Origin: a virus
Strand: one strand, 5' to 3'
Length of the DNA: 20,752 bases
Virus record (IMG/VR): IMGVR_UViG_3300042475_002264
Span: 1-20,752 of that record
A program made the position numbers and the translations under genes. Below, piece after piece: positions 1 to 5,789 of this stretch (the first letter of the stretch is position 1; each line of letters opens with the position of its first letter). The notes beneath the pieces are model-generated. The model did not search any database. It saw only the letters and a program-made list of their open reading frames with translations, and had not been told where the DNA came from.

Positions 1-382
1 TGTCCTCATCCATGATCCAGTAGGCATGAACCCCGCCACCTGAGTCAATCACCACTGGGTCAGGTAGCCCAGTCTCCCCAACTAGTTTGTAGAGCGCCGT
101 GTGTGCGTCGCCCTTTGTTTGATAGTCTTTCTCTGCACCGACATCTAGGTCGATGAAGAATGATCGCACGAAGAGGCAGTCATCTGCTTTCCTGCTATAT
201 CCGTCGAACGTCCCCAGTGCAACGAATGTGTTTAACTGTTTAGCTTTGAACTTCTCAATTTGTTCAAATACGCCGTCAAGTGTCTCTGCAAATTTATTGG
301 AAACCTTTTTGTCAGTCCCAATGCTTGTAATGCAATAGACACCCTGCGTAGGCAATGCTTTCTCGTAGAATTGTTTTAACAT
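1..382 (-). CDS. DNA primase, archaeo-eukaryotic (AEP) type, N-terminal part (truncated by window edge)
   Basis: This open frame starts at the ATG at 382 and runs off the left edge, so only 127 residues are visible. It carries two hallmarks of the AEP/RepB-like primase fold. One is the metal-binding motif FFIDLDVG (Asp at about residues 78 and 80). The other is the nucleotide-binding motif SGGGVHAYW (about 114-122), preceded by LPDPVVID. In phages this domain usually forms the N-terminus of a primase or primase-helicase that makes primers at the fork. The neighbouring polymerase, helicase and ssDNA-binding candidate fit that role. Its ribosome site is weak (GGCGAGAC). It is the last visible gene of the leftward replication operon, after a hairpin at 398-421. 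Whether a helicase domain follows cannot be seen. Confidence 0.8.
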   Translation of the reverse strand, partial: MLKQFYEKALPTQGVYCITSIGTDKKVSNKFAETLDGVFEQIEKFKAKQLNTFVALGTFDGYSRKADDCLFVRSFFIDLDVGAEKDYQTKGDAHTALYKLVGETGLPDPVVIDSGGGVHAYWIMDED

Positions 383-397
383 GTCTCGCCAGAGTTG

Positions 398-421
398 AAA
401 AGAGCGGGACTATGCCCGCTC
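398..421 (-). terminator. Possible intrinsic terminator or attenuator hairpin
   Basis: A perfect 7-bp stem, GAGCGGG/CCCGCTC, with a 6-nt loop is followed on the minus strand by only four T residues. It lies between the helix-turn-helix gene and the primase. The short T tract makes it a weak terminator; it may only reduce primase transcription or act as a processing site. Confidence 0.45.
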
Positions 422-460
422 GGTGAATAGATGGGGAATTAATATCCCCCCGATTTTTAG

Positions 461-775
461 TTAGTCAAACTTCCTCCCGACCATTTCTTCAAGGTACGCT
501 TTAGCCGATGCGGTATTCTTTGCTGGAAGAAGACCCTTGGCGGTGTCACTCTCAATCAGGTCAGTCAGTGTCTCTACCTTAAGTAGATTGCTGTGGCGTA
601 GGGGTTTGCCACGGAACCAACTAAAGACCGTCATGCGAGTTACTTCCAACGCATTAGCCACATACTTTGCAGGGAGGTTTGCCTTCACGCAAGCGAGTGC
701 CAACGCAATGCCAGCCCTGTTGGGATTGGCCTTGTGCAACTCAATCAAAAAAGCTTCGCTGTATGTCCGTGACAT
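461..775 (-). CDS. Small helix-turn-helix DNA-binding protein
   Basis: This is a protein of 104 residues. The segment at about 33-57 (ANLPAKYVANALEVTRMTVF then SWFRGK) reads as a helix-turn-helix. 'YVANALEVT' is the first helix and turn, and 'RMTVFSWFRGKPLR' is a basic recognition helix ending in the WxRGK pattern seen in XRE/Cro-like and phage small HTH proteins. It begins 9 nt after the stop of the Cys-rich protein gene, behind AAGGAATAGGG. It probably binds DNA and could be a regulator of this phage, for example one acting on the dyads upstream of P1 and P2, but nothing in the sequence links it to a particular site. A role in replication initiation is also possible. Conserved acidic/hydrophobic helices fill the C-terminal half. 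Confidence 0.6.
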   Translation of the reverse strand: MSRTYSEAFLIELHKANPNRAGIALALACVKANLPAKYVANALEVTRMTVFSWFRGKPLRHSNLLKVETLTDLIESDTAKGLLPAKNTASAKAYLEEMVGRKFD

Positions 776-784
776 CCCTATTCC

Positions 785-1642
785 TTATTTCTTAGACCAC
801 TTCTTTACTACGTCAGAGATGTCTTTCTCATCAGTAGTGGCGGCTTTTTTAGATTCAACCTTGACGGGAGGCGCTTCGTCTTCTACGACTTCGTTGCGGT
901 GGCTAGGCACTTCAACTTCACCTGTGCTATCAGCTTGGAACACGTTCATCTTGATAGCGGCTTCAGCGGCTGGGCTCTTGGCTTGAGCGGCAATTGCCAA
1001 CAAGTCTTCATCAGGAACCTTGCCGGCGGGAGAGAACACAACCTTTGGCGTAGGAGATTTTGTATCGAAGGCCATCCTAGTGATTACCCGGCCAGCGCTT
1101 ACGTTGTGCGACGCCAAATGCTGGATGTATGGGCGGAAAGGCCAGCGACCATTGTCTTCCTTGCCGAACGCTGAAGTAGCAGGCAACACCAACTGCATCA
1201 CATCGCCTGATGGGTCGTTAGGCAACACCACGGCTGTGCGCCATGACAAGCGGCAAGCTGTACCTGTACCGCCTTGACCCGAACCCTTGACGGACTTGGG
1301 GCAGTCGAGGCAGGTTGTAGCGCAGGGAGTCTTGACATCTGCGTCGGGCTTGTCTGAGTCAGTAGACCAGCACACTGGGCTGACCTTTTGACCTTCTTGG
1401 TACGTTGCGTCGTAGAACATGCGAGAGGCTTTGTGAGCCATCTTGACAAAGATCACATTCATGTGACGGTCTTCAATAGCGCCAATTTCCTTGCCGCCAG
1501 AATACTTGCGGAATACACCGCCTTTGATAGAGATTCGTTTGCTCCCCTGACGAGCACCACCTGCTACGGCAAGTGTGTCTTCATCCAAACCAGCGATAGG
1601 GGTTAATGCACCGCTGAACATTGTTGCGAGATCGTTACTCAT
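785..1642 (-). CDS. Cys-rich phage protein, candidate single-stranded DNA-binding protein
   Basis: This is a protein of 285 residues. After a Gly/Arg/Lys-rich start (ARQGSKRISIKGGVFRK) come a mixed alpha/beta core and a cysteine cluster at about residues 91-130. That cluster reads VCW, then CATTCLDCP, then TACRLSW, which could hold one zinc ion. The last 40 residues are rich in Lys, Asp and Glu with low complexity (VKVESKKAATTDEKDISD), like the disordered tail of phage ssDNA-binding proteins, though it ends in Lys rather than acidic/aromatic residues. It sits between the helicase operon and the HTH and primase genes, where an ssDNA-binding protein is expected. I do not recognise a named domain. 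The function is inferred from position and composition. Ribosome site AGGAAAATATC, start at 1642. Confidence 0.5.
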   Translation of the reverse strand: MSNDLATMFSGALTPIAGLDEDTLAVAGGARQGSKRISIKGGVFRKYSGGKEIGAIEDRHMNVIFVKMAHKASRMFYDATYQEGQKVSPVCWSTDSDKPDADVKTPCATTCLDCPKSVKGSGQGGTGTACRLSWRTAVVLPNDPSGDVMQLVLPATSAFGKEDNGRWPFRPYIQHLASHNVSAGRVITRMAFDTKSPTPKVVFSPAGKVPDEDLLAIAAQAKSPAAEAAIKMNVFQADSTGEVEVPSHRNEVVEDEAPPVKVESKKAATTDEKDISDVVKKWSKK

Positions 1643-1668
1643 GATATTTTCCTGTTACTAAATTGAAC

Positions 1669-2079
1669 TTAATTAGAGGGTTTGCGCACGACAATCGTGA
1701 ACTCCCTCATCACATTCACGCCGGGCGGGAGACCTTCTCCTTGATGCTCAGCCATGAACTCTTTGAAATTGCCCTGATGGATACGACGCTCCAGCAAGTC
1801 AATCGCCTCGTTGTCTAGAACAAACTTTTTAAAGTTGTCCCAGTCGTTTGTAGTGAATCGTTCCTTGAGAGTCCGAATCACTGTGCCGCTCTCGGTGCGG
1901 ATACTACTTGCGTTGGTATCGTTGCACACTGTCAGCATGGATTGCTCTAGCACTTTCATCTCCTGCTCTAGCTCACCATCTTTTACTTCCCAACTCGCTT
2001 TGAGTTTCTCACGCTCATTCCTTATTGTCAAGTATACATTGACTAAATCATCAAGTTTTAACTCAGTAGTTTCACTCAT
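1669..2079 (-). CDS. Conserved phage protein of unknown function, coiled-coil N-terminus
   Basis: This is a protein of 136 residues. Residues 1-50 are charged and helical with heptad-like spacing (VYLTIRNEREKLKASWEVKD, then LEQEMKVLEQ), so a coiled coil is likely. The C-terminal half holds blocks I recall from similar small proteins in replication regions of podo- and siphophages: TNDWDNFKKFVLDNEAIDLL, ERRIHQGNFKEF, LPPGVNV and a basic REFTIVVRKPS end. I think this corresponds to a Pfam domain of unknown function (possibly DUF7173, from memory). It starts at 2079 with a 4-nt overlap (ATGA) onto the helicase stop, behind AGGAGTTAGGAAT, so it is probably translationally coupled and may work with the helicase. 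Confidence 0.6.
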   Translation of the reverse strand: MSETTELKLDDLVNVYLTIRNEREKLKASWEVKDGELEQEMKVLEQSMLTVCNDTNASSIRTESGTVIRTLKERFTTNDWDNFKKFVLDNEAIDLLERRIHQGNFKEFMAEHQGEGLPPGVNVMREFTIVVRKPSN

Positions 2080-3632
2080 ATTCCTAACTCCTGTTTGTAC
2101 AGATCAACCAAACTCTCATGCGTATCCACCTTGCCTTGCAACATCTGATAGACCTTGCGTTCAGCTTCAGAGCCTTGCAGGTGAACAACTGTCATGCTGT
2201 TTACCTGACCGACTCGGTCGATACGGGCAATGCACTGCAGGTATGTCTCGACGCTCATAACGGGAGACCAAAACACAACAGTGTCTGCGGCAGTTAGCGT
2301 GACGCCATGCGATGCAGATTGTGGTTGAATGACTAGAACTCGCGGGTCAGTTTGCGTTTGGAATCGGTTGATGATCTCAGACCGCTCCCTTGCGGGTACA
2401 TCCCCATTGATAACTTCATTGGCTACTCCTTGTGAACTTAAATGACGTGCGACTAATTCGATGGTGTGCCGAAACGGTACAAACACGATTACCTTGTGCT
2501 TGGTCTCGTCTAACACCTCCATCAGTGCATTCAGGCGTGGTGACACGTCAAACTCCACCACCTCCTTGTCATCGGTATAGATTACTCCACCCGATAACTG
2601 CAACAACTTGCTCAGCTTGGCTGCCGCATTGACAGCGCTGATCTGTTCACCCGCTGCTTCTATCAGCAGTTGATTCTTTAACTCACGGTAATATCTATTC
2701 ACCTGGGGGGTCAGCGGCACTTCACGGGTCTGGTACACCAACTCAGGCAGGTCAAGGCAGTCTGCCTTCTCGAACCGAATCGCTGGCTGAAGCGCCTCGT
2801 ACACCGCTTGCTGAGATATAGCGCGGGGGATCCACTTGAACTTGCTAATTGGTTGCATTACCTTGTCGCGCCAAGCCGTGAAGTACTTGGGTACGCCAGC
2901 AGGGTTGACTAGCTTTGCCAAGCCAAACGCATCCAGTGGAGACTGTGAGGCAGGTGTGCCTGTCATCATCCAGAGGCGGGTCGAGGGGGTGATCAGTTTA
3001 GCCAAGGTCTTCCAACGTTTTGTAGATACTGTTTTATATGCGTTGGCTTCATCAATAACAATTAGGTCAAACCCTACTTTACTAATTTCTTCTTGAACAA
3101 TGTTCACGCCATCGAAGTTGATGACTACAAATTCGTACTCTCCTTTAATGATCTTCTTGCGCTTGTCTGCCGTACCATAGGCCACGCCGACCGTTCTGTG
3201 CATGGCGGTTTTAAAGATATCAGCCTGCCAAGCGGAGTACATGATGGATAGTGGGCATACGACTAGGACTCGTTTGACTAGCCCCAACTGCATGAGATAG
3301 TCAGCCGCCCAGATAACACTGGATGTTTTTCCAGTACCAGCTTCATTGAAACAGAAACAGCGGTCTCGTAGGGATAGGAACGATGCTGTAACTTTTTGGT
3401 GAGCGAACGGCTGAAACATCCCAGGCCATTCGTATTCTTTGAGCATTGGGTTAGGAGCATCTCCGTACACACGGACTAGGCGTTGCATCTCGGGGACGCC
3501 CCAATAAACTACGACCTCTGCATTCGTGCCATCGTCTTTGAGCACTTCGCATCGCTCTATGTGTCCCAAGAGAAATTGCAAGTCGCTAGACGGGATTGTC
3601 ATTCGGACAACCGTGTCATCTACTACATTCAT
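2076..3632 (-). CDS. SNF2-like superfamily 2 helicase/ATPase
   Basis: This is a protein of 518 residues with the two RecA-like halves of an SF2 ATPase. In the first half are the Q-like motif FQPFAHQKV (73-81), Walker A in NEAGTGKTSSV (G99-T103), motif Ia VLVVCPLSI, Walker B IVIDEAN (DEAN, 194-197) and motif III MMTGTPA (223-228). In the second half are KVIVFVPFRHTIELV, INGDVPARERSEIINRF, VIQPQSASHGVTLTAAD (motif V) and YLQCIARIDRVGQ (motif VI with the arginine finger, 464-476). This spacing and the 'GTPA ... RxxRxGQ' ending are typical of phage SNF2-family proteins. The likely role is ATP-driven translocation on DNA during replication, recombination or host-DNA takeover. It is smaller than chromatin remodellers and has no visible nuclease domain. 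Ribosome site AAGGAACAGT; upstream lies a 174-nt gap. Confidence 0.9.
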   Translation of the reverse strand: MNVVDDTVVRMTIPSSDLQFLLGHIERCEVLKDDGTNAEVVVYWGVPEMQRLVRVYGDAPNPMLKEYEWPGMFQPFAHQKVTASFLSLRDRCFCFNEAGTGKTSSVIWAADYLMQLGLVKRVLVVCPLSIMYSAWQADIFKTAMHRTVGVAYGTADKRKKIIKGEYEFVVINFDGVNIVQEEISKVGFDLIVIDEANAYKTVSTKRWKTLAKLITPSTRLWMMTGTPASQSPLDAFGLAKLVNPAGVPKYFTAWRDKVMQPISKFKWIPRAISQQAVYEALQPAIRFEKADCLDLPELVYQTREVPLTPQVNRYYRELKNQLLIEAAGEQISAVNAAAKLSKLLQLSGGVIYTDDKEVVEFDVSPRLNALMEVLDETKHKVIVFVPFRHTIELVARHLSSQGVANEVINGDVPARERSEIINRFQTQTDPRVLVIQPQSASHGVTLTAADTVVFWSPVMSVETYLQCIARIDRVGQVNSMTVVHLQGSEAERKVYQMLQGKVDTHESLVDLYKQELGI

Positions 3633-3806
3633 ACTGTTCCTTACTATGTTAAACGTGGCCCCTTACGGGGGCTAGTCGGTCAAGCCTGTCGTGGCCCAAA
3701 GGAGAGGAAATCAGATCACCGCTTGACTGACATGGTTAAAAAGGGGAGAGCAACTGCAACATCAACGACCCCTTCAACATTGCTCACTCATGCCTAACAG
3801 CAATGA

Positions 3807-4118
3807 TTATTTCTTACGTTCCTTCTTACTAGTCTCTGACACCAAGTTTCCTTGAGAGTCACGACGGAACGAACGATTCTTTGCCGCGCTTTGAATACGC
3901 AGTCCATGTTTGTTAGAGCCACCTTTATCAAGGGCTTTAACGTGGGATACATCCTTACCTTCACGCTTATCAGCTTTGCCGTTGCCGTTGGCATCAGTGC
4001 CTGTCTTGTCGATTGCACGACGACCACGCTGCCGCTCCATGCGACGCTCATGTTCACCACGGGCTTTCTCTTGCTGATATTCTTTCTTGTAAGGGCGGGG
4101 TTTGTTAACGTAAGCCAT
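3807..4118 (-). CDS. Small basic protein, HNH-like
   Basis: This is a protein of 103 residues and very basic (many Lys/Arg, ending KKERKK). An Arg/Glu/Lys-rich helix at residues 10-35 is followed by KTGTDANGNGKADK. Then comes a segment resembling the core of HNH fold proteins: DVSHVKALDKGGSNKHGLRI, followed by QSAAKNRSFRR. The order H...GG..N..L...N matches the HNH logic of a catalytic-like His, a central Asn and a last Asn in place of His, but no zinc cysteines are present. It is therefore either a minimal HNH nuclease or a DNA-binding relative. It overlaps the stop of the RecB-like nuclease gene by one base (TAATG), with GGAAAGATA as the ribosome site. Many phages carry homologues of this size; I do not know a demonstrated function. 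Confidence 0.6.
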   Translation of the reverse strand: MAYVNKPRPYKKEYQQEKARGEHERRMERQRGRRAIDKTGTDANGNGKADKREGKDVSHVKALDKGGSNKHGLRIQSAAKNRSFRRDSQGNLVSETSKKERKK

Positions 4119-4771
4119 TATCTTTCCTTATGATGTGTGCAGGTATCCACAGGACACCAGCCGCAGAGGGGCGATGGATTGGGATTCCAGACATCCTTTA
4201 TATACGATGTGTCAAGCCTATTCAAGTCAGGATAGAACGCATCCCACAACTTATGGATGTCCTCGCGTTTGTATTCTTCAGTTAAGAAACTGTTATGCAC
4301 TATGAACAGCAAGCCAGCCTTGATTCGGTTGATCTCAGGGTAGTGGGCGAACGCCATGAGTGCCATCAGCTTTAACTGTTTTGGTTCAGGATACTTGTTG
4401 CTTCCAGTCTTGTAGTCGATGATAAACGCTGTGTCCCCATCAATAATCATCAAGTCTACGATACCCCGCACCCAGTAGTCTTTGCCATACGCACATGCGT
4501 TACCCTTGACGTCAAGCGCCATCTTCTGCTCGGGATAACGAATTCCCTTGATCTCCATGAGTGTGTCAAGGACAGGTTTGAACTGCTGATAGTTCTTAGC
4601 AAGAGGCTTGCCTTCTCCGACGTAATCTTCACAGGCCTTGTGTACCTCATTGCCATACGTCATCTGCGCGGTCGGCTTAACATGGAAGCGCTTAAGTACC
4701 TTGACCTCTTGGTACTTCTTTGGGCAGTTGATGTAGTCCTTGAGGGACGAGAAAGACCATGTGAAGTTCAT
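4118..4771 (-). CDS. PD-(D/E)XK nuclease, RecB/Cas4-like, with probable Fe-S cluster cysteines
   Basis: This is a protein of 217 residues with the RecB-type nuclease motifs in order: WSFSSLKDYINCPKKY (N-terminal), GNEVHKACED (His44), RGIVDLM (Asp106), FIIDYKTG (Asp119, Lys121) and KQLKLMALMAF (Gln132, the QxxxY-like motif). One cysteine near the N-terminus (Cys16) and three near the C-terminus (Cys203, Cys206, Cys211 in SPLCGWCPVDTCTHH) match the arrangement that holds a 4Fe-4S cluster in Cas4/AddB-type enzymes. It probably degrades or resects DNA in phage recombination or replication. It shares an operon with the SNF2 helicase, and its length equals that of free-standing Cas4-like phage nucleases. 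No CRISPR array or other cas gene is nearby. It overlaps the preceding gene by ATGA. Confidence 0.88.
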   Translation of the reverse strand: MNFTWSFSSLKDYINCPKKYQEVKVLKRFHVKPTAQMTYGNEVHKACEDYVGEGKPLAKNYQQFKPVLDTLMEIKGIRYPEQKMALDVKGNACAYGKDYWVRGIVDLMIIDGDTAFIIDYKTGSNKYPEPKQLKLMALMAFAHYPEINRIKAGLLFIVHNSFLTEEYKREDIHKLWDAFYPDLNRLDTSYIKDVWNPNPSPLCGWCPVDTCTHHKER

Positions 4772-4977
4772 TTTTTCATGCCTCGTACAAACGCGGCAAA
4801 ACTTGCCGCTGTATCACCGAGGGCTTTCATCTTGTCAAACTCCTTGGCTACTTCTTCTAAGACTGTATTACGCTGTGATGGTGAAACATAGACGTCGTAG
4901 TGGTAGGGTTGCCCCTTCTTCATCTCAGCTTCATGGGCGATGCGCTCGAACTCATCGTCTTCGTCTGTGTGAATCAT
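4768..4977 (-). CDS. Small hypothetical phage protein
   Basis: This is a protein of 69 residues, acidic at the start (HTDEDDEFER) and basic at the end (RGMKK), mostly predicted helix. A repeated-looking pattern of helices (IAHEAEMKKG and LEEVAKEFDKMKALG) frames a short beta-like stretch (YHYDVYVSPS). No domain is recognised. Start at 4977 behind CGGAGAAACAC. It is coupled to its neighbours at both ends by ATGA overlaps, which supports it being a real translated gene. Confidence 0.65.
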   Translation of the reverse strand: MIHTDEDDEFERIAHEAEMKKGQPYHYDVYVSPSQRNTVLEEVAKEFDKMKALGDTAASFAAFVRGMKK

Positions 4978-5198
4978 GTGTTTCTCCGTTTAAGTTCTTC
5001 CTCATGTGCCACCATAATATCTGCGCAGTATGGTCTGTTATCCATGCTGATCTTGTGGCGTTCTTCTTTTGTCAGACCAACCCACTCGCGCTCTGGATAC
5101 AAACCCCACACCTGACCAAGCGGTGTAAACAAAGGGCAGTCTTGGTCTGTACTTACCATGCCGTTGCTTGGGTCGTACCATGCTATTGGTTTATCCAT
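4974..5198 (-). CDS. Small hypothetical phage protein with WVGLTxEE motif
   Basis: This is a protein of 74 residues. It begins MDKPIAWYDPSNGMVSTD, a form common in short phage proteins that may bind a partner through an extended N-terminus. The core EWVGLTKEERHKI and the ending AHEEELKRRN resemble the adjacent 54-residue protein (WVGLTDEEI ... IEAKLKEKN), so the two appear to be diverged paralogues. Ribosome site AAGGAAAAGAATC, start at 5198, overlapping the upstream gene by 8 nt and the downstream gene by ATGA. Function unknown. Confidence 0.65.
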   Translation of the reverse strand: MDKPIAWYDPSNGMVSTDQDCPLFTPLGQVWGLYPEREWVGLTKEERHKISMDNRPYCADIMVAHEEELKRRNT

Positions 5199-5355
5199 GA
5201 TTCTTTTCCTTCAGCTTGGCTTCAATGGCTCGGAGAAGTTTCCCTGCTCCTGCTCCCACAGGCCATAATGCGCTTACAAAATCTTCAATTTCCTCATCCG
5301 TCAAACCCACCCAAGGGCGAACGTAGTCTTGAATGTCATCGTCGTCTTGTGTCAT
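5191..5355 (-). CDS. 54-residue hypothetical protein with WVGLTxEE motif
   Basis: This short gene has an excellent ribosome site (AAAGGAGAATC) before the ATG at 5355. It encodes 54 residues: an acidic start (MTQDDDDIQDYVRP), the motif WVGLTDEEI, a Gly/Ala turn (PVGAGAGK) and a helical basic end (IEAKLKEKN). The WVGLTxEE motif also occurs in the protein encoded just downstream, so a local duplication is likely. It overlaps the gene at 4974-5198 by 8 nt and the membrane-protein gene upstream by 20 nt in a different frame. It has no catalytic features. Confidence 0.65.
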   Translation of the reverse strand: MTQDDDDIQDYVRPWVGLTDEEIEDFVSALWPVGAGAGKLLRAIEAKLKEKNHG

Positions 5356-5464
5356 GATTCTCCTTTACATCTTTCCACCATGCTTGTACAAACCCAAAAA
5401 TAAATGCAAGGCCAGCTACTACAGTAATACCAAATAGAACACCAGAAATAAAGTCGTCACTCAT
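5336..5464 (-). CDS. 42-residue single-pass membrane protein
   Basis: This open frame of 42 residues starts at the ATG at 5464, behind GAGGGGAGC, and overlaps the stop of the preceding gene by ATGA. An acidic head (MSDD) is followed by a strongly hydrophobic stretch at about residues 5-30 (FISGVLFGITVVAGLAFIFG, then FVQAWW) and a charged basic tail (KDVKENHDTRRR). This is one transmembrane helix whose positive-inside rule puts the C-terminus in the cytoplasm. Its place inside a chain of coupled replication-region genes argues against a holin, though a small inner-membrane protein affecting the host is plausible. The good ribosome site, both-end overlaps and the clean hydrophobic profile support it being real. 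Confidence 0.6.
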   Translation of the reverse strand: MSDDFISGVLFGITVVAGLAFIFGFVQAWWKDVKENHDTRRR

Positions 5465-5682
5465 GCTCCCCTCGCTTTCAGCATTGCGTCTGCCATGCGG
5501 TATGCGCCCTTTGCGACTTTGTCAAACCACTCTTGGTCAGATTGAGAGCTAACTTGATCTGCAAAGTTATGCATAGCCTTAGCCGCAAAGTAATCACGCA
5601 AGGTCATGCCAGTGTTGTAAATGGTTGACGGGTGACTAAAATGTTCTGTGTTTATTTTTGTTGGAAATGCTGGTTCATTCAT
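5461..5682 (-). CDS. Small phage protein with GMTLRDYFAAKAM and ADAML motifs
   Basis: This is a protein of 73 residues. After a variable Pro/Asn-rich head (MNEPAFPTKI) come GMTLRDYFAAKAMHNFAD and the C-terminal AYRMADAMLKAR. This signature is very common in small phage proteins of unknown function. The protein encoded at 8814-9029 shares the frame LRDxxA...AYxxADAM..xR, so the window has two family members. It is coupled by ATGA overlaps at both ends. The role is unknown; it may be a small helical adaptor. Confidence 0.7.
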   Translation of the reverse strand: MNEPAFPTKINTEHFSHPSTIYNTGMTLRDYFAAKAMHNFADQVSSQSDQEWFDKVAKGAYRMADAMLKARGA

Positions 5683-5786
5683 CTCGGTGCATCCTCGTAG
5701 TTGTCAGGGTTGAACTTCGGCTCTCGCTTGTCGTTCTTGTCCTTGGGGTTTGGAAACGGGGGGAAAGGCCAATTTCTATTTGACAT
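5679..5786 (-). CDS. 35-residue Pro/Lys/Asp-rich micro-protein
   Basis: This short frame starts at the ATG at 5786, three bases after the polymerase stop, with GGAGAG 12 nt upstream, and ends in an ATGA overlap with the next gene. It reads MSNRNWPFPPFPNPKDKNDK then REPKFNPDNYEDAPR: Pro- and Asn-rich, charged, probably disordered. The tight coupling on both sides is the main reason to accept it. Function unknown; it could simply connect translation from the polymerase to the following genes. Confidence 0.5.
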   Translation of the reverse strand: MSNRNWPFPPFPNPKDKNDKREPKFNPDNYEDAPR

Positions 5787-5789
5787 ATA

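Noticed and set aside
537-986. Plus-strand open frames of up to 205 codons at many places
   Set aside because: All lie antisense to better-supported minus-strand genes, lack ribosome sites and recognisable motifs, and reflect reading the complementary strand of coding sequence.
3633-3806. Short hairpin GCCCC/GGGGC at 3658-3672 as a terminator, and possible micro-ORFs in this gap
   Set aside because: The hairpin has no T tract on the minus strand, and the only frame (14 codons) has no other support; I see nothing definite in the gap.
5336-5464. Holin assignment for the 42-residue membrane protein
   Set aside because: No endolysin or spanin gene is near and it is embedded in a replication operon; a single helix alone does not justify the call.
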